From positions 1,799,501 to 1,863,500 of the forward strand of contig NZ_CP083539.1 of NCBI RefSeq assembly GCF_025144335.1: DNA of 64,000 nt, written 5' to 3'. Position numbers and translations under genes: made by a program. Origin of the DNA: Jannaschia sp. W003 (GTDB lineage Bacteria > Pseudomonadota > Alphaproteobacteria > Rhodobacterales > Rhodobacteraceae). The notes under the pieces are model-generated. The model ran no database searches and had not been told where the DNA came from. It was given only the letters and a program-made list of their open reading frames with translations. Positions 1 through 6,020 of the stretch are shown here, piece after piece; within the stretch, counting starts at the first letter, position 1, and each line of letters starts with the position of its first letter.

Positions 1-581
1 TTCTTCAGCGTGCCGTCCGCACCGAGGTAGTGGTAGAGCGTGGAGGGGCGCATGCCGCCCAGCTCCTCGCAGATCGAGGGGATCGAGCGCTCGCGGTCGG
101 CCATGAGGTGCATCGCGTAGCGCAGCTTGTCGGGCGTCATCACCCGCGGGCGCCCGCCCTTGCGTCCCCGCGCTCGGGCGGCGGCCAGCCCCTCGCGCAC
201 GCGCTGGCGGATCACGTTGCGCTCCATCTCCGAGATGGCGGCGGTGATCTGCAGGAACGCCCGCCCTGCCGGCGTGGTGGTGTCCACGGGGGAGTTGAGG
301 GCGCGGAACCCGATCCCCCGCGCCGCCAGCCCGTCGATCAGCCGGACCAGCTCGACGGCGAGGCGGCCCAGGCGGTCGAGGTCGAGCACGATCAGCGTGT
401 CGCCCTCGCGCAGGTAGTCGAGGCAGGCCGTCAGTCCCGGACGGTCAGCGGCGTCCTTCGCGCCCGACATGCGATCCTCGAAGACGCGCTCGCACCCGGC
501 GCCATCCAAGGCGTCGGTCTGCCGGTCCATGACCTGTCGTCCTTAGGCGGTCGAGATCCGCGCGTAGCCGATGAGGGCCAT
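1..581 (-). pseudogene. Serine recombinase (resolvase/invertase family), nonsense-interrupted and cut by the window edge
   Basis: On the minus strand from ATG 581 the protein reads MALIGYARISTA, then an in-frame TAA at 545-543, then GRQVMDRQTDALDGAGCERV and onward through the resolvase catalytic domain. It has the DRLGR motif, the EMERNVIRQRV helix region and a C-terminal helix-turn-helix (around SIPSICEELGG). In family members this stretch reads STAEGRQ or STADxQ, so TAA most simply comes from one change in a GAA glutamate codon. The catalytic serine (S10, in YARIS) lies before the stop. Re-initiation at ATG 530 would give a protein without the nucleophile, so the gene should be dead for recombination. 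The 3' end runs off the window. The element it once mobilised cannot be named. Confidence 0.85.
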
Positions 582-895
582 GTCCTCGTCCCTCCCATTG
601 TCACGACAAACCGTTCCAACGAACATGTTCGTGGACATAGATATTTACGGCTTTGTCGTAAACAGATCGATCGGGAAGGGCGGTCGGTCCGACGTCCTGC
701 GTCTGCACTGCGATAAACACATGATTTTCGGGGCGGGCACCGAACAAGGAGCCCGAAGCGATAGCCTACGTCTCGCTCGTCGAAGTCAGACGTGCGGACA
801 GCTACCGGTGATCCACGAGGTAACATCAGAACTGATCATGCCTGGTGATCGAATGCGCAGCCGCGAGGTTGGGCTTGGCCATAGCGCGATCCGCG
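582..895. other. Intergenic stretch between recombinase pseudogene and regulator A
   Basis: I see no gene here. The part next to the recombinase start (604-658) carries inverted repeats described separately. The rest, towards the 3' end of the minus-strand regulator, has no recognisable coding or RNA signal. Confidence 0.5.
604..658. repeat. Inverted repeats, candidate recombinase (res-like) site
   Basis: CGACAAACCGT (604-614) is matched in inverse by ACGGCTTTGTCG (647-658), with one extra base. Between them lies a perfect 14-bp palindrome, ACGAACATGTTCGT (619-632). Serine resolvase genes commonly have their crossover and accessory sites directly upstream, which is the position here. The same CGACAAAC core recurs as a perfect inverted repeat at 3142-3161, upstream of the second recombinase remnant. 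The function is inferred. Confidence 0.45.
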
Positions 896-2533
896 TCACC
901 CGTCGGGGATCAGCTCGTCGAACCGCGTGAGAAGATCGAGGTATTCTGGGTCGTGGTCCCACGATGGCAGGCCTTCGAGCAGCGTCTCGCGAGAGAGCCA
1001 AGGATGTGCCGCCCGCCACTTCCGTCCGGCCGCAATCGCGCCTTCCCGGTCGCCCTGCAGCCAGAGTGTTCCGAACAGCATGCGGTAGGCCCACACGGCC
1101 TTCGGCGCCATGCGCATCCCCTTGTGGATCTGGGCGACCGCACCGTCGTAATCCTTCATCGAGCGTAGGCAGGCCGAACGCCCAAAGGCTATGTTGAAGA
1201 GGAACGGATCGAGCGGGCTGAGCATCTCCGCGCGGTCGAAACATGCCAGCGCCTCGTCGTTCCGGCCGAGGTAGCAGAGGACCCAGCCAAGCCGAAGCCA
1301 GCCCCATGCGTTGTTCGGATCGATGTCGAGCGCCCGCCGGGCAAGGTCCTCCGACGAGGCAAAGTCGCGAAGCGCGAGCGCTGCCGTGGCACTCAGCGCC
1401 GTCAGGGCAGGCGCGTGGTCGTCGACCAGGGGCAGGGCCTCGTCGAAGTCCCGCCGAGCTGCCGCTCGCGCCGATGCGGCGTCGCGCATCCAGAGATAGC
1501 AGCAGCGATGCGCAAAGCACCACGCGCGCTGTGCTCGCGCCGGCCCAAAGCTCGGCGCTTTCGACAGTGCGGCATCGAGCAGCGCGATGGCTCGGTCGTT
1601 CTCGTCGCTGTCATGCACCCAGAAGTGCGGGAGGGCGATGAGGGTCAGCTCGTAGGCCGAACGCTCCCCCGGCGCGTGCCGCCGAGCCCTCGCGATCTCG
1701 GCGGTTCGGAGATTAGGTGCCAACCGCCCCGCGACCTGGACCGAGATGCGGTCCTGCAGATCGAAGAGATCGTCGAGCTCGTCATCGAACCGCTCGGACC
1801 ACAGCGTGTGGCCGTCGGCGGCTCGCACGAGTTGCACCGCGATGCGGACGCGGCGGCCGGCGCGCCGAACGCTGCCCTCGATCAAGTAGTCGACGCCAAG
1901 AAGCTGAGCGAGCTCGGGCGCGGAACGCTCGCGCCATGGCGTCGCCCAAGCGGACTGACGCGCCACGACGTGGAAGGTCCGGATGCGGCTGAGTGCGCCG
2001 GTGATCTCCTCCACGATTCCATCAGCGAACATGTCACCCCGGTCGGCGCCGAGTTCCTCGAACGGCATGACGGCAAGCGCAGGCTGCTCGAGGGCGGCGC
2101 ACGCGGCTGGTCCGCCACCCGCCGCTTCGCCGCGAGCCCCTTGTCCGCTTCGTTCGGCCCGCTCCATGCGTAGCCAGTCTTCGAACCCCTCGGAGGGCAG
2201 ATCGAAACCCTGGAGGAACTCCGCGTCCGCGTCCGCCTCGACAACCACGAGCGCCGGGTCGAGCCAAATTTCCAGCCGGTCCGCCGCGATCACGCCCTCG
2301 GGCACCTGGCGCCGGAGCACCGAGAGCTCCTGCCGCAGCGAGGCGCGGGCCTGCGCCTCGGAGCGGTCCGACCAAAGAAGGTCGGCGATCAGGCCCCGCT
2401 CCGCACGCATCCCCGGCTGGCACGCCAGAAAGGCCAGCATCGCGCGGCCGCGCCGGCTGAGAGAGCATGGGGGCGCACCGTCGCTCCGGGTGATGCGGAA
2501 CGGACCCGTCAGGTGCAGAACGAGGGCGGCCAT
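896..2533 (-). CDS. SARP-like winged-helix / TolB-like / TPR transcriptional regulator, copy A
   Basis: 545 aa. Residues 1-100 look like the winged-helix DNA-binding part of SARP/AfsR-type regulators (VLHLTGPFRITR, then RGRAMLAFLACQP and RASLRQELSVLRRQ). Residues about 150-290 match the TolB/FlgO-like domain often joined to CadC-type regulators (ALAVMPFEEL, IVEEITGALSR, LGVDYLIEGSVRRAGRRVRI). The C-terminal half is TPR-like (ALDIDPNNAWGWLRLGWVL, AEMLSPLDPFLFNIAFG). No membrane segment is evident, so it is probably cytosolic. It is divergent from a small DUF1127-like gene with 152 bp between the two starts. A close paralogue in the same arrangement lies at 50063-51691. The target genes and signal are unknown; the neighbouring small gene is the obvious candidate target. 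Confidence 0.8.
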   Translation of the reverse strand: MAALVLHLTGPFRITRSDGAPPCSLSRRGRAMLAFLACQPGMRAERGLIADLLWSDRSEAQARASLRQELSVLRRQVPEGVIAADRLEIWLDPALVVVEADADAEFLQGFDLPSEGFEDWLRMERAERSGQGARGEAAGGGPAACAALEQPALAVMPFEELGADRGDMFADGIVEEITGALSRIRTFHVVARQSAWATPWRERSAPELAQLLGVDYLIEGSVRRAGRRVRIAVQLVRAADGHTLWSERFDDELDDLFDLQDRISVQVAGRLAPNLRTAEIARARRHAPGERSAYELTLIALPHFWVHDSDENDRAIALLDAALSKAPSFGPARAQRAWCFAHRCCYLWMRDAASARAAARRDFDEALPLVDDHAPALTALSATAALALRDFASSEDLARRALDIDPNNAWGWLRLGWVLCYLGRNDEALACFDRAEMLSPLDPFLFNIAFGRSACLRSMKDYDGAVAQIHKGMRMAPKAVWAYRMLFGTLWLQGDREGAIAAGRKWRAAHPWLSRETLLEGLPSWDHDPEYLDLLTRFDELIPDG

Positions 2534-2617
2534 GGGTCGAACTTACAGGATTCTGCAAATCCCTGCGCGTTTTTGACGGTGTTCTGACGCGGCAGCACAC
2601 GGTCCATGGCTGGCGCC

Positions 2618-2661
2618 TTGCGCTGCGTTCACGGGCAGACGGCAAGCTTCCTCCATCGAAG
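2618..2661 (+). promoter_or_regulatory. Conserved 44-bp block upstream of DUF1127-like gene, copy A
   Basis: This 44-nt stretch matches 49978-49935 (minus strand) at 37 of 44 positions by eye, including shared TTGCGCTGCGTT, CGGGC, ACGGCA and CCTCCATCG cores. It lies just before the Shine-Dalgarno of the small gene, inside the divergent intergenic region shared with the regulator. Its conservation outside coding sequence suggests an operator, promoter or leader element used by the paired regulator. Confidence 0.6.
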
Positions 2662-2685
2662 TTGTTCCAACCGGAGGATCTGAAG

Positions 2686-2907
2686 ATGGACACCGCTCTA
2701 CACACTCCCCGCCGCCACTCGCTCCGCGCGTTCCTCGCCGCCTGGTGGGCGGCAGAGGACCAGGCCCGACGGAACGCGCGCGATGCCGCAACCCTCGCGG
2801 ACATGCCCGCCGACCGCCTCGCGGACATGGGCCTGCCGTCTCGCACCGAAGCGAACCGGCGGAACAGCGGCAAGGCCGGCTCGATCCCGCAGGCAACTCT
2901 TTGGTAG
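2686..2907 (+). CDS. Small DUF1127-like protein, copy A
   Basis: 73 aa from ATG 2686. I chose this start because CCGGAGGATCTGAAG sits just before it and because the paralogue at 49909-49688 starts at the same residue (MDTALHTPRR against MDKTLIAPRR). The protein is short and charged. Its motif LADMPADRLADMGLPSRTEANRR resembles the RLxDIGLxRxD core of DUF1127 proteins, small alphaproteobacterial proteins some of which affect RNA turnover or phosphate and stress responses. The function here is not known. It is divergent from the SARP-like/TPR regulator, and the same pair recurs at about 50 kb. Confidence 0.7.
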   Translation: MDTALHTPRRHSLRAFLAAWWAAEDQARRNARDAATLADMPADRLADMGLPSRTEANRRNSGKAGSIPQATLW

Positions 2908-3141
2908 AACTTCGAACAAAGGTTGCCCGTCCAACGGGGCTCTGGGCTGCTACAGACGCAATCCACTAACGCGACGCATCATGTCGGAGGCGACGCCATG
3001 GACGAGATCCCTGCGGTTTTGCGGGGGGCCGTAGCTTGCGGCCTACGACTGCTGCCACGAGGGGCATTCGGGCAAATCCCAGGATAGTCCATCCGTCTAC
3101 CAGCTCGGAAGTGCAGCCAACTGATGGCCATTCGCTTACCC

Positions 3142-3161
3142 CGACAAACAGGTGTTTGTCG
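3142..3161. repeat. Perfect inverted repeat CGACAAAC-N4-GTTTGTCG
   Basis: Two 8-bp arms, 3142-3149 and 3154-3161, are separated by AGGT. The repeat lies upstream of a truncated recombinase gene and shares its arm sequence with the repeat near the first recombinase (604-611). It may be the remains of a recombination site. The rest of 2908-3202 shows no gene. Confidence 0.45.
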
Positions 3162-3202
3162 CAGATCACGATCCCAGGTTTGGATGACCCTGTTCGACTG
3201 TT

Positions 3203-3445
3203 GTGAGTGCTTTTCCGGACATTCTCCTCGTGCTCGGCGGACCGGCCGAGCTTGAGTTGATCCGTGCCCGCACCATGGAGGGGCGCGAGCAGGCCCGGGC
3301 ACGTGGGAAGAGAATGGGGCGGAGACTGAAGCTCACGTCCCGCCAACAGAAGAAGGTGCTTGATCGGCGCGCCGCCGGTGAGGCTGTCCGCGCGATCACC
3401 CGAAGCTACAACGGCTTGCGTTCCGCAATCCCATGGCCTGTGTAG
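3203..3445 (+). pseudogene. 3' remnant of a second serine recombinase
   Basis: The readable product begins MSAFPDILLVLGGPAELELI and continues into RARTMEGREQARARGKRMGR, RLKLTSRQQKKVLDRRAAGE and AVRAITRSYN. That is the end of the resolvase catalytic domain (normally LxVLGGLAEFERELIRART), the conserved RxKARGVRMGR linker and the C-terminal HTH. The whole N-terminal catalytic domain with its serine is missing, and the AEFERELI helix is shortened to AELELI. It is therefore a non-functional fragment at the left edge of the defence island, probably left from the event that brought in or rearranged the island. Confidence 0.8.
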
Positions 3446-3467
3446 CGGGCCACTAAGGGTGGCCCGC
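3445..3467. terminator. Hairpin between recombinase remnant and minus-strand gene
   Basis: GCGGGCCAC (3445-3453), loop TAAGG, GTGGCCCGC (3459-3467) form a perfect 9-bp stem between convergent reading frames. A weak T-rich stretch (GGTTTAATCT) follows on the plus strand. This is consistent with a terminator. Confidence 0.5.
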
Positions 3468-3478
3468 AGCGGTTTAAT

Positions 3479-4270
3479 CTACACGGCGTCACGGCCCAAG
3501 AGAGCACGGACTACGCCAGGCCAGTGCGGGAACCGGAACACCTCCGCCTGCATCTCCTGCACGAGAGCGCTCCTGTCCTTCCGCAGGCGGGCGAGCTGCT
3601 CCTTCCGCTCGGGCTTGGACGTGTTCTGCTTTAAGAACAGTTCGATGAGGCCATCAATGCCGTCCGAGGGGTCCCCGCCCGAGCGGGTCACGATCACCGA
3701 GAGTAGGGGTATGCGCTCGCCGGTGGCCTTTCCGAGATCGAGCAGTGACCAGCAGATGAGCCCAAGGGGGGAGCCGTAGGCCGTCCGAGGCCACACACGA
3801 TGTGTCAGCTTTCGGTCTTCGAGCATGGTTGCTGCTTCTCCGTAGCTGATCGGTCCTGCCCCCGAGGTGGCCCGCTCCGCAAGCAGCCACAGGAGGTGAG
3901 GTGCGACATCCGCACTCCACCCACCGGCCTCTTTCCGACGGTTCTCGAAAATCTCCGTGAAAGAACGACCTCCGAGGAACGAGCCGTCGTCCTCGAGCCG
4001 CGGCGGAGCTACGAGATCACTGTCTTTGAGGGCCTCGAGAAGGCCGCGCACGGCCAAGGCCACGTCACGCTCGACAGCACCTCTCTCGCGGGCGGCTTCG
4101 AGGACGCGAGCATACTTTCGTGCCGACCAGTCGAGATGCCCTGCCATCTCGGATGGTGTGAGGCCGAGCAACTGACGGGCCTGCTCGACAGCCTCGGGGG
4201 GCACGTCGTCGAAGGCTTCCGGAGAGGATAGGCGCATCAGGTCGAGGATCTGGGAACCGTCTTTGGGCAT
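3479..4270 (-). CDS. Unknown protein with N-terminal HTH-like segment
   Basis: 263 aa from ATG 4270, chosen over GTG 4279 because GGAG lies 8 nt before it. Residues about 25-75 (ARQLLGLTPSEMAGHLDWSARKYARVLEAARERG) look like an XRE-style helix-turn-helix. The C-terminal half contains PISYGEAATMLE and PLLSVIVTRSGGDPSDGIDG, a pattern I do not connect with a named family. No signal peptide or membrane helix is seen. It is the first gene of the lower-GC island and has a pair of GGCATGCC palindromes upstream, so autoregulation is plausible. A defence-associated role is possible from context only. Confidence 0.7.
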   Translation of the reverse strand: MPKDGSQILDLMRLSSPEAFDDVPPEAVEQARQLLGLTPSEMAGHLDWSARKYARVLEAARERGAVERDVALAVRGLLEALKDSDLVAPPRLEDDGSFLGGRSFTEIFENRRKEAGGWSADVAPHLLWLLAERATSGAGPISYGEAATMLEDRKLTHRVWPRTAYGSPLGLICWSLLDLGKATGERIPLLSVIVTRSGGDPSDGIDGLIELFLKQNTSKPERKEQLARLRKDRSALVQEMQAEVFRFPHWPGVVRALLGRDAV

Positions 4271-4306
4271 CGATTGCACTCCGATAATGTTTGGTGTGCA
4301 TCATAT

Positions 4307-4342
4307 GGCATGCCAAATATTGCGTGTCAATATTGGCATGCC
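4307..4342. promoter_or_regulatory. Paired GGCATGCC palindromes with inverted AATATTG flanks
   Basis: GGCATGCC occurs at 4307-4314 and 4335-4342, centres 28 bp apart. Between them AAATATTG and CAATATT form a further inverted repeat. The whole element is symmetric and AT-rich against its surroundings, and lies 37-72 bp upstream of the minus-strand start at 4270. This is the expected place for operators of the HTH-containing product of that gene. Confidence 0.55.
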
Positions 4343-4393
4343 AAAATATGCAGGTCACTCGAGAAGTCCTCTCGGTTCGACGTCATCGGTAGG

Positions 4394-4418
4394 CGGAGGA
4401 CCCCCGCCGGGTCCTCCG
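4394..4418. terminator. Strong hairpin downstream of the 4434-5000 gene
   Basis: CGGAGGACCC (4394-4403), loop CCGCC, GGGTCCTCCG (4409-4418) form a perfect 10-bp stem about 16 nt beyond the stop of the minus-strand gene ending at 4434. It has no T-run, so it may be a terminator or an mRNA 3' stabiliser. Confidence 0.45.
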
Positions 4419-4433
4419 ATAGAGGGGGTGAGT

Positions 4434-5000
4434 TCACGCTTCGATGACGATCCGGACCTTCTCAGGATCGACACCCAGATCCTCGGCCAGGCGCCCGCGG
4501 TGACGTGCGATCACCTCTCCAAAGCTACTTCCTGTCTTGGGCAAAGCCCCGGCTTCCTTGGGCATGCCCGGTGTCCCTTTGTGTCCGTGCTCCTCGTCCC
4601 ACTGCTCGCGGGTCCGCTGGGCTTCCTCGAACGCGATCTCAGGCATTTCCTGCCAGTCGCCGATCTCCAGTTGAGGGAGCAGCTCGTCCCCATCCATGTA
4701 TACGACCGGGTTCCGGAACCCGGGCCACCGGAACTCTCCTCCGGTCTCCGCATACTTGTCGAACTGGATCAACCAGCGACCATCGTCGTCCTGCCGCACT
4801 TGCCGGACGGTCGCGTAGAGAAAGGGGTGCCCATGCTTCTCTGGGTCGCCCGGCTTACGGCCATCATGGGCATTGTGGACGACAACGACGCGGCCTGCAT
4901 GGCGGACGCGGGCTGCATCGACCCTCCACCAACCGGTGCCCCCGATGGCGAGGATGTCCTTCAGGGACTTGCAAGTGAAGATGATGACGACTTCCGACAT
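4434..5000 (-). CDS. Unknown island protein, 188 aa
   Basis: ATG 5000 is preceded by GGAAGGA on the minus strand. The sequence begins MSEVVIIFTCKSLKDILAIG and contains HPFLYATVRQV and DDDGRWLIQFDKYAE, then an acidic, glutamine-rich middle and a C-terminal RLAEDLGVDPEKVRIVIE. The N-terminal part alternates beta-type stretches in a way reminiscent of PUA/EVE/ASCH-type small RNA or modified-base binding folds, but I cannot support that assignment. It is transcribed away from the retron and shares its upstream region with the retron RNA, so it could belong to that system or be independent. Confidence 0.65.
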   Translation of the reverse strand: MSEVVIIFTCKSLKDILAIGGTGWWRVDAARVRHAGRVVVVHNAHDGRKPGDPEKHGHPFLYATVRQVRQDDDGRWLIQFDKYAETGGEFRWPGFRNPVVYMDGDELLPQLEIGDWQEMPEIAFEEAQRTREQWDEEHGHKGTPGMPKEAGALPKTGSSFGEVIARHRGRLAEDLGVDPEKVRIVIEA

Positions 5001-5118
5001 AGAATGTTCCTTCCATATAAGTATCTACCACAGGCTTTCTATCGTATAGAAGGTATATAGTAAGTATTTTGAAACTGCAAGGGGATTGCTTAGGCCGACT
5101 GACGTGGAGGGCTGACTT

Positions 5119-5502
5119 CCCCCAGTCGGGGGCGGCCCCCGTGAATAGTTTGTTTCCCGCTCTGCCAAATATCTCCAGGGGAGTTATTGAATCTCCCTTG
5201 GGTGCTTCTACCTGAGCATCGTTGGGACGCTGGAGCCTCGGCGACAGTCCGGAACAACGCCATCGCAACCAGGACCGGCTCGCCGGTCCGCGGAGGAGCC
5301 TTCGGGCGCCTCTACCGCCTGCCCCCGAAGTGGCCCCAGGGTCGCCCGGGTGGGGGCGGCCCCCCGGATGGCCCGGGGGGCCGCATAAATGGATGAAGGG
5401 AACGTCTCTCCGAACCTCCGGCGGAGATGGCCCCCGGCGCACTTCCGCGTTCGGGGCCGACGGAGGAAGCCACATGGCTCGAGAGACCAACGAGACGTTC
5501 CC
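5119..5502 (+). ncRNA. Candidate retron non-coding RNA (msr-msd region), boundaries uncertain
   Basis: This stretch lies upstream of a retron-type RT operon and is a series of strong hairpins. They are: CCCCC/GGGGG (5119-5132, which can also pair with CCCCC at 5136-5140); CCAGGGGAG/CTCCCTTGG with a 9-nt loop (5175-5201); GGACCGGC/GCCGGTCC (5272-5289); GAGGAGCC-TTCG-GGCGCCTC with a UUCG loop (5293-5312); and a 12-bp stem GCGGCCCCCCGG with loop ATGGC (5356-5384). The nested repeats at 5398-5502 follow. Retrons encode their msr-msd RNA just upstream of the RT, so the position and structure fit. I could not assign the branching guanosine or the a1/a2 arms with certainty. Confidence 0.6.
5398..5502 (+). 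promoter_or_regulatory. Nested inverted repeats enclosing the RBS and start of the 55-aa ORF
   Basis: The outer arms GGGAACGTCTC (5398-5408) and GAGACGTTCCC (5492-5502) are perfect 11-bp complements. Inside them CCTCCG (5415-5420) pairs with CGGAGG (5461-5466), which is the Shine-Dalgarno of the ORF starting at 5474. Inside that, GGCCCC (5429-5434) pairs with GGGGCC (5453-5458). An alternative pairing GTCTCTC (5404-5410) with GAGAGAC (5481-5487) competes with the outer arm. Folded, the RBS would be buried. This could act as a translational lock opened by copying or remodelling of the RNA. Confidence 0.6.
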
Positions 5503-5641
5503 GCGCGGGACACGCGCCGATCCCATGAAGGCCCGCAAGGGTTGGGGCCGGCGCCTGCTGAGGGCGGTCTTCCGGATCGTCTGGGTGATCGACAAGGCCT
5601 TTCGGCTGATCGCCTGGCTGTCCGGAGGAGATGGCGGATGA
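5474..5641 (+). CDS. 55-aa basic hydrophobic peptide, candidate retron effector/toxin
   Basis: The ORF starts at ATG 5474, 7 nt after CGGAGG, and ends at TGA 5641. The N-terminal part is polar (METs 1 and 18, proline at 10 and 17). Residues 24-49 (WGRRLLRAVFRIVWVIDKAF, then RLIAWL) form a basic amphipathic or membrane-active helix, followed by a Gly/Asp tail. Such composition is typical of small membrane-targeting toxins. It lies between the retron RNA region and the HTH gene, 72 nt upstream of the latter and in the same direction. Its RBS is inside an inverted repeat. No homologue is known to me. The coding assignment rests on the SD, composition and context. Confidence 0.6.
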   Translation: MARETNETFPRGTRADPMKARKGWGRRLLRAVFRIVWVIDKAFRLIAWLSGGDGG

Positions 5642-5713
5642 TCTCGGTCATCCGTCCGGCCTGCTCGGTGGCTAACCGCGCATCCTAAGTGCTACGTCAG
5701 AAGGAGGGAGGAC

Positions 5714-6019
5714 ATGCTGGGAGAGGCGCTGAGGCTCATACGGGTCTTCCACGACATGAAGCAGACGGAACTCGCCGCGAAGCTCGGCGTGTCGCAGTCG
5801 CACCTGTCGGGGATCGAGCGCGGCGAGAAGACCCCCAGCCAGGACCTCGTCGCGAAGTATGCCGACCTTTTCGACGTGCCGATCAGCTCCATCTGGTTCT
5901 TCGACGAGAGTCTGCGCGAAGGACCTTCGGCGGGGCGGATCGAGAAGGCCCGCGGCGTGATCGCCGACAAGGTTCTCGACTTCCTGCGCATCGTCGAGCG
6001 CCGCCGGGAAGCGCCCTGA
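5714..6019 (+). CDS. XRE-family HTH protein of the retron operon
   Basis: 101 aa, with a strong SD (GGAGGGAGG) before ATG 5714. Residues 5-60 are a Cro/C1-type helix-turn-helix (LRLIRVFHDMKQTELAAKLG, VSQSHLSGIERGEKTPS, LVAKYADLFDVPISSIW). Residues 65-101 form a basic helical tail. The stop at 6019 is followed by the RT start at 6021, so the two are translationally coupled. In retrons whose accessory gene is an HTH protein, it is thought to act with the RT-msDNA complex as part of the control or effector module. Here it could repress the operon or guard the small peptide upstream. It is probably cytosolic and DNA-binding. Confidence 0.85.
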   Translation: MLGEALRLIRVFHDMKQTELAAKLGVSQSHLSGIERGEKTPSQDLVAKYADLFDVPISSIWFFDESLREGPSAGRIEKARGVIADKVLDFLRIVERRREAP

Positions 6020-6020
6020 G

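Noticed and set aside
4263..5060. 265-codon plus-strand frame opposite the 188-aa gene
   Set aside because: It starts inside the operator region, lacks an SD, and the minus-strand gene has both an SD and better coding texture.
5356..5384. 12-bp GC hairpin as an intrinsic terminator
   Set aside because: It is followed by ATAAATGG rather than a T-run, and it lies in a series of hairpins in the expected retron RNA position.
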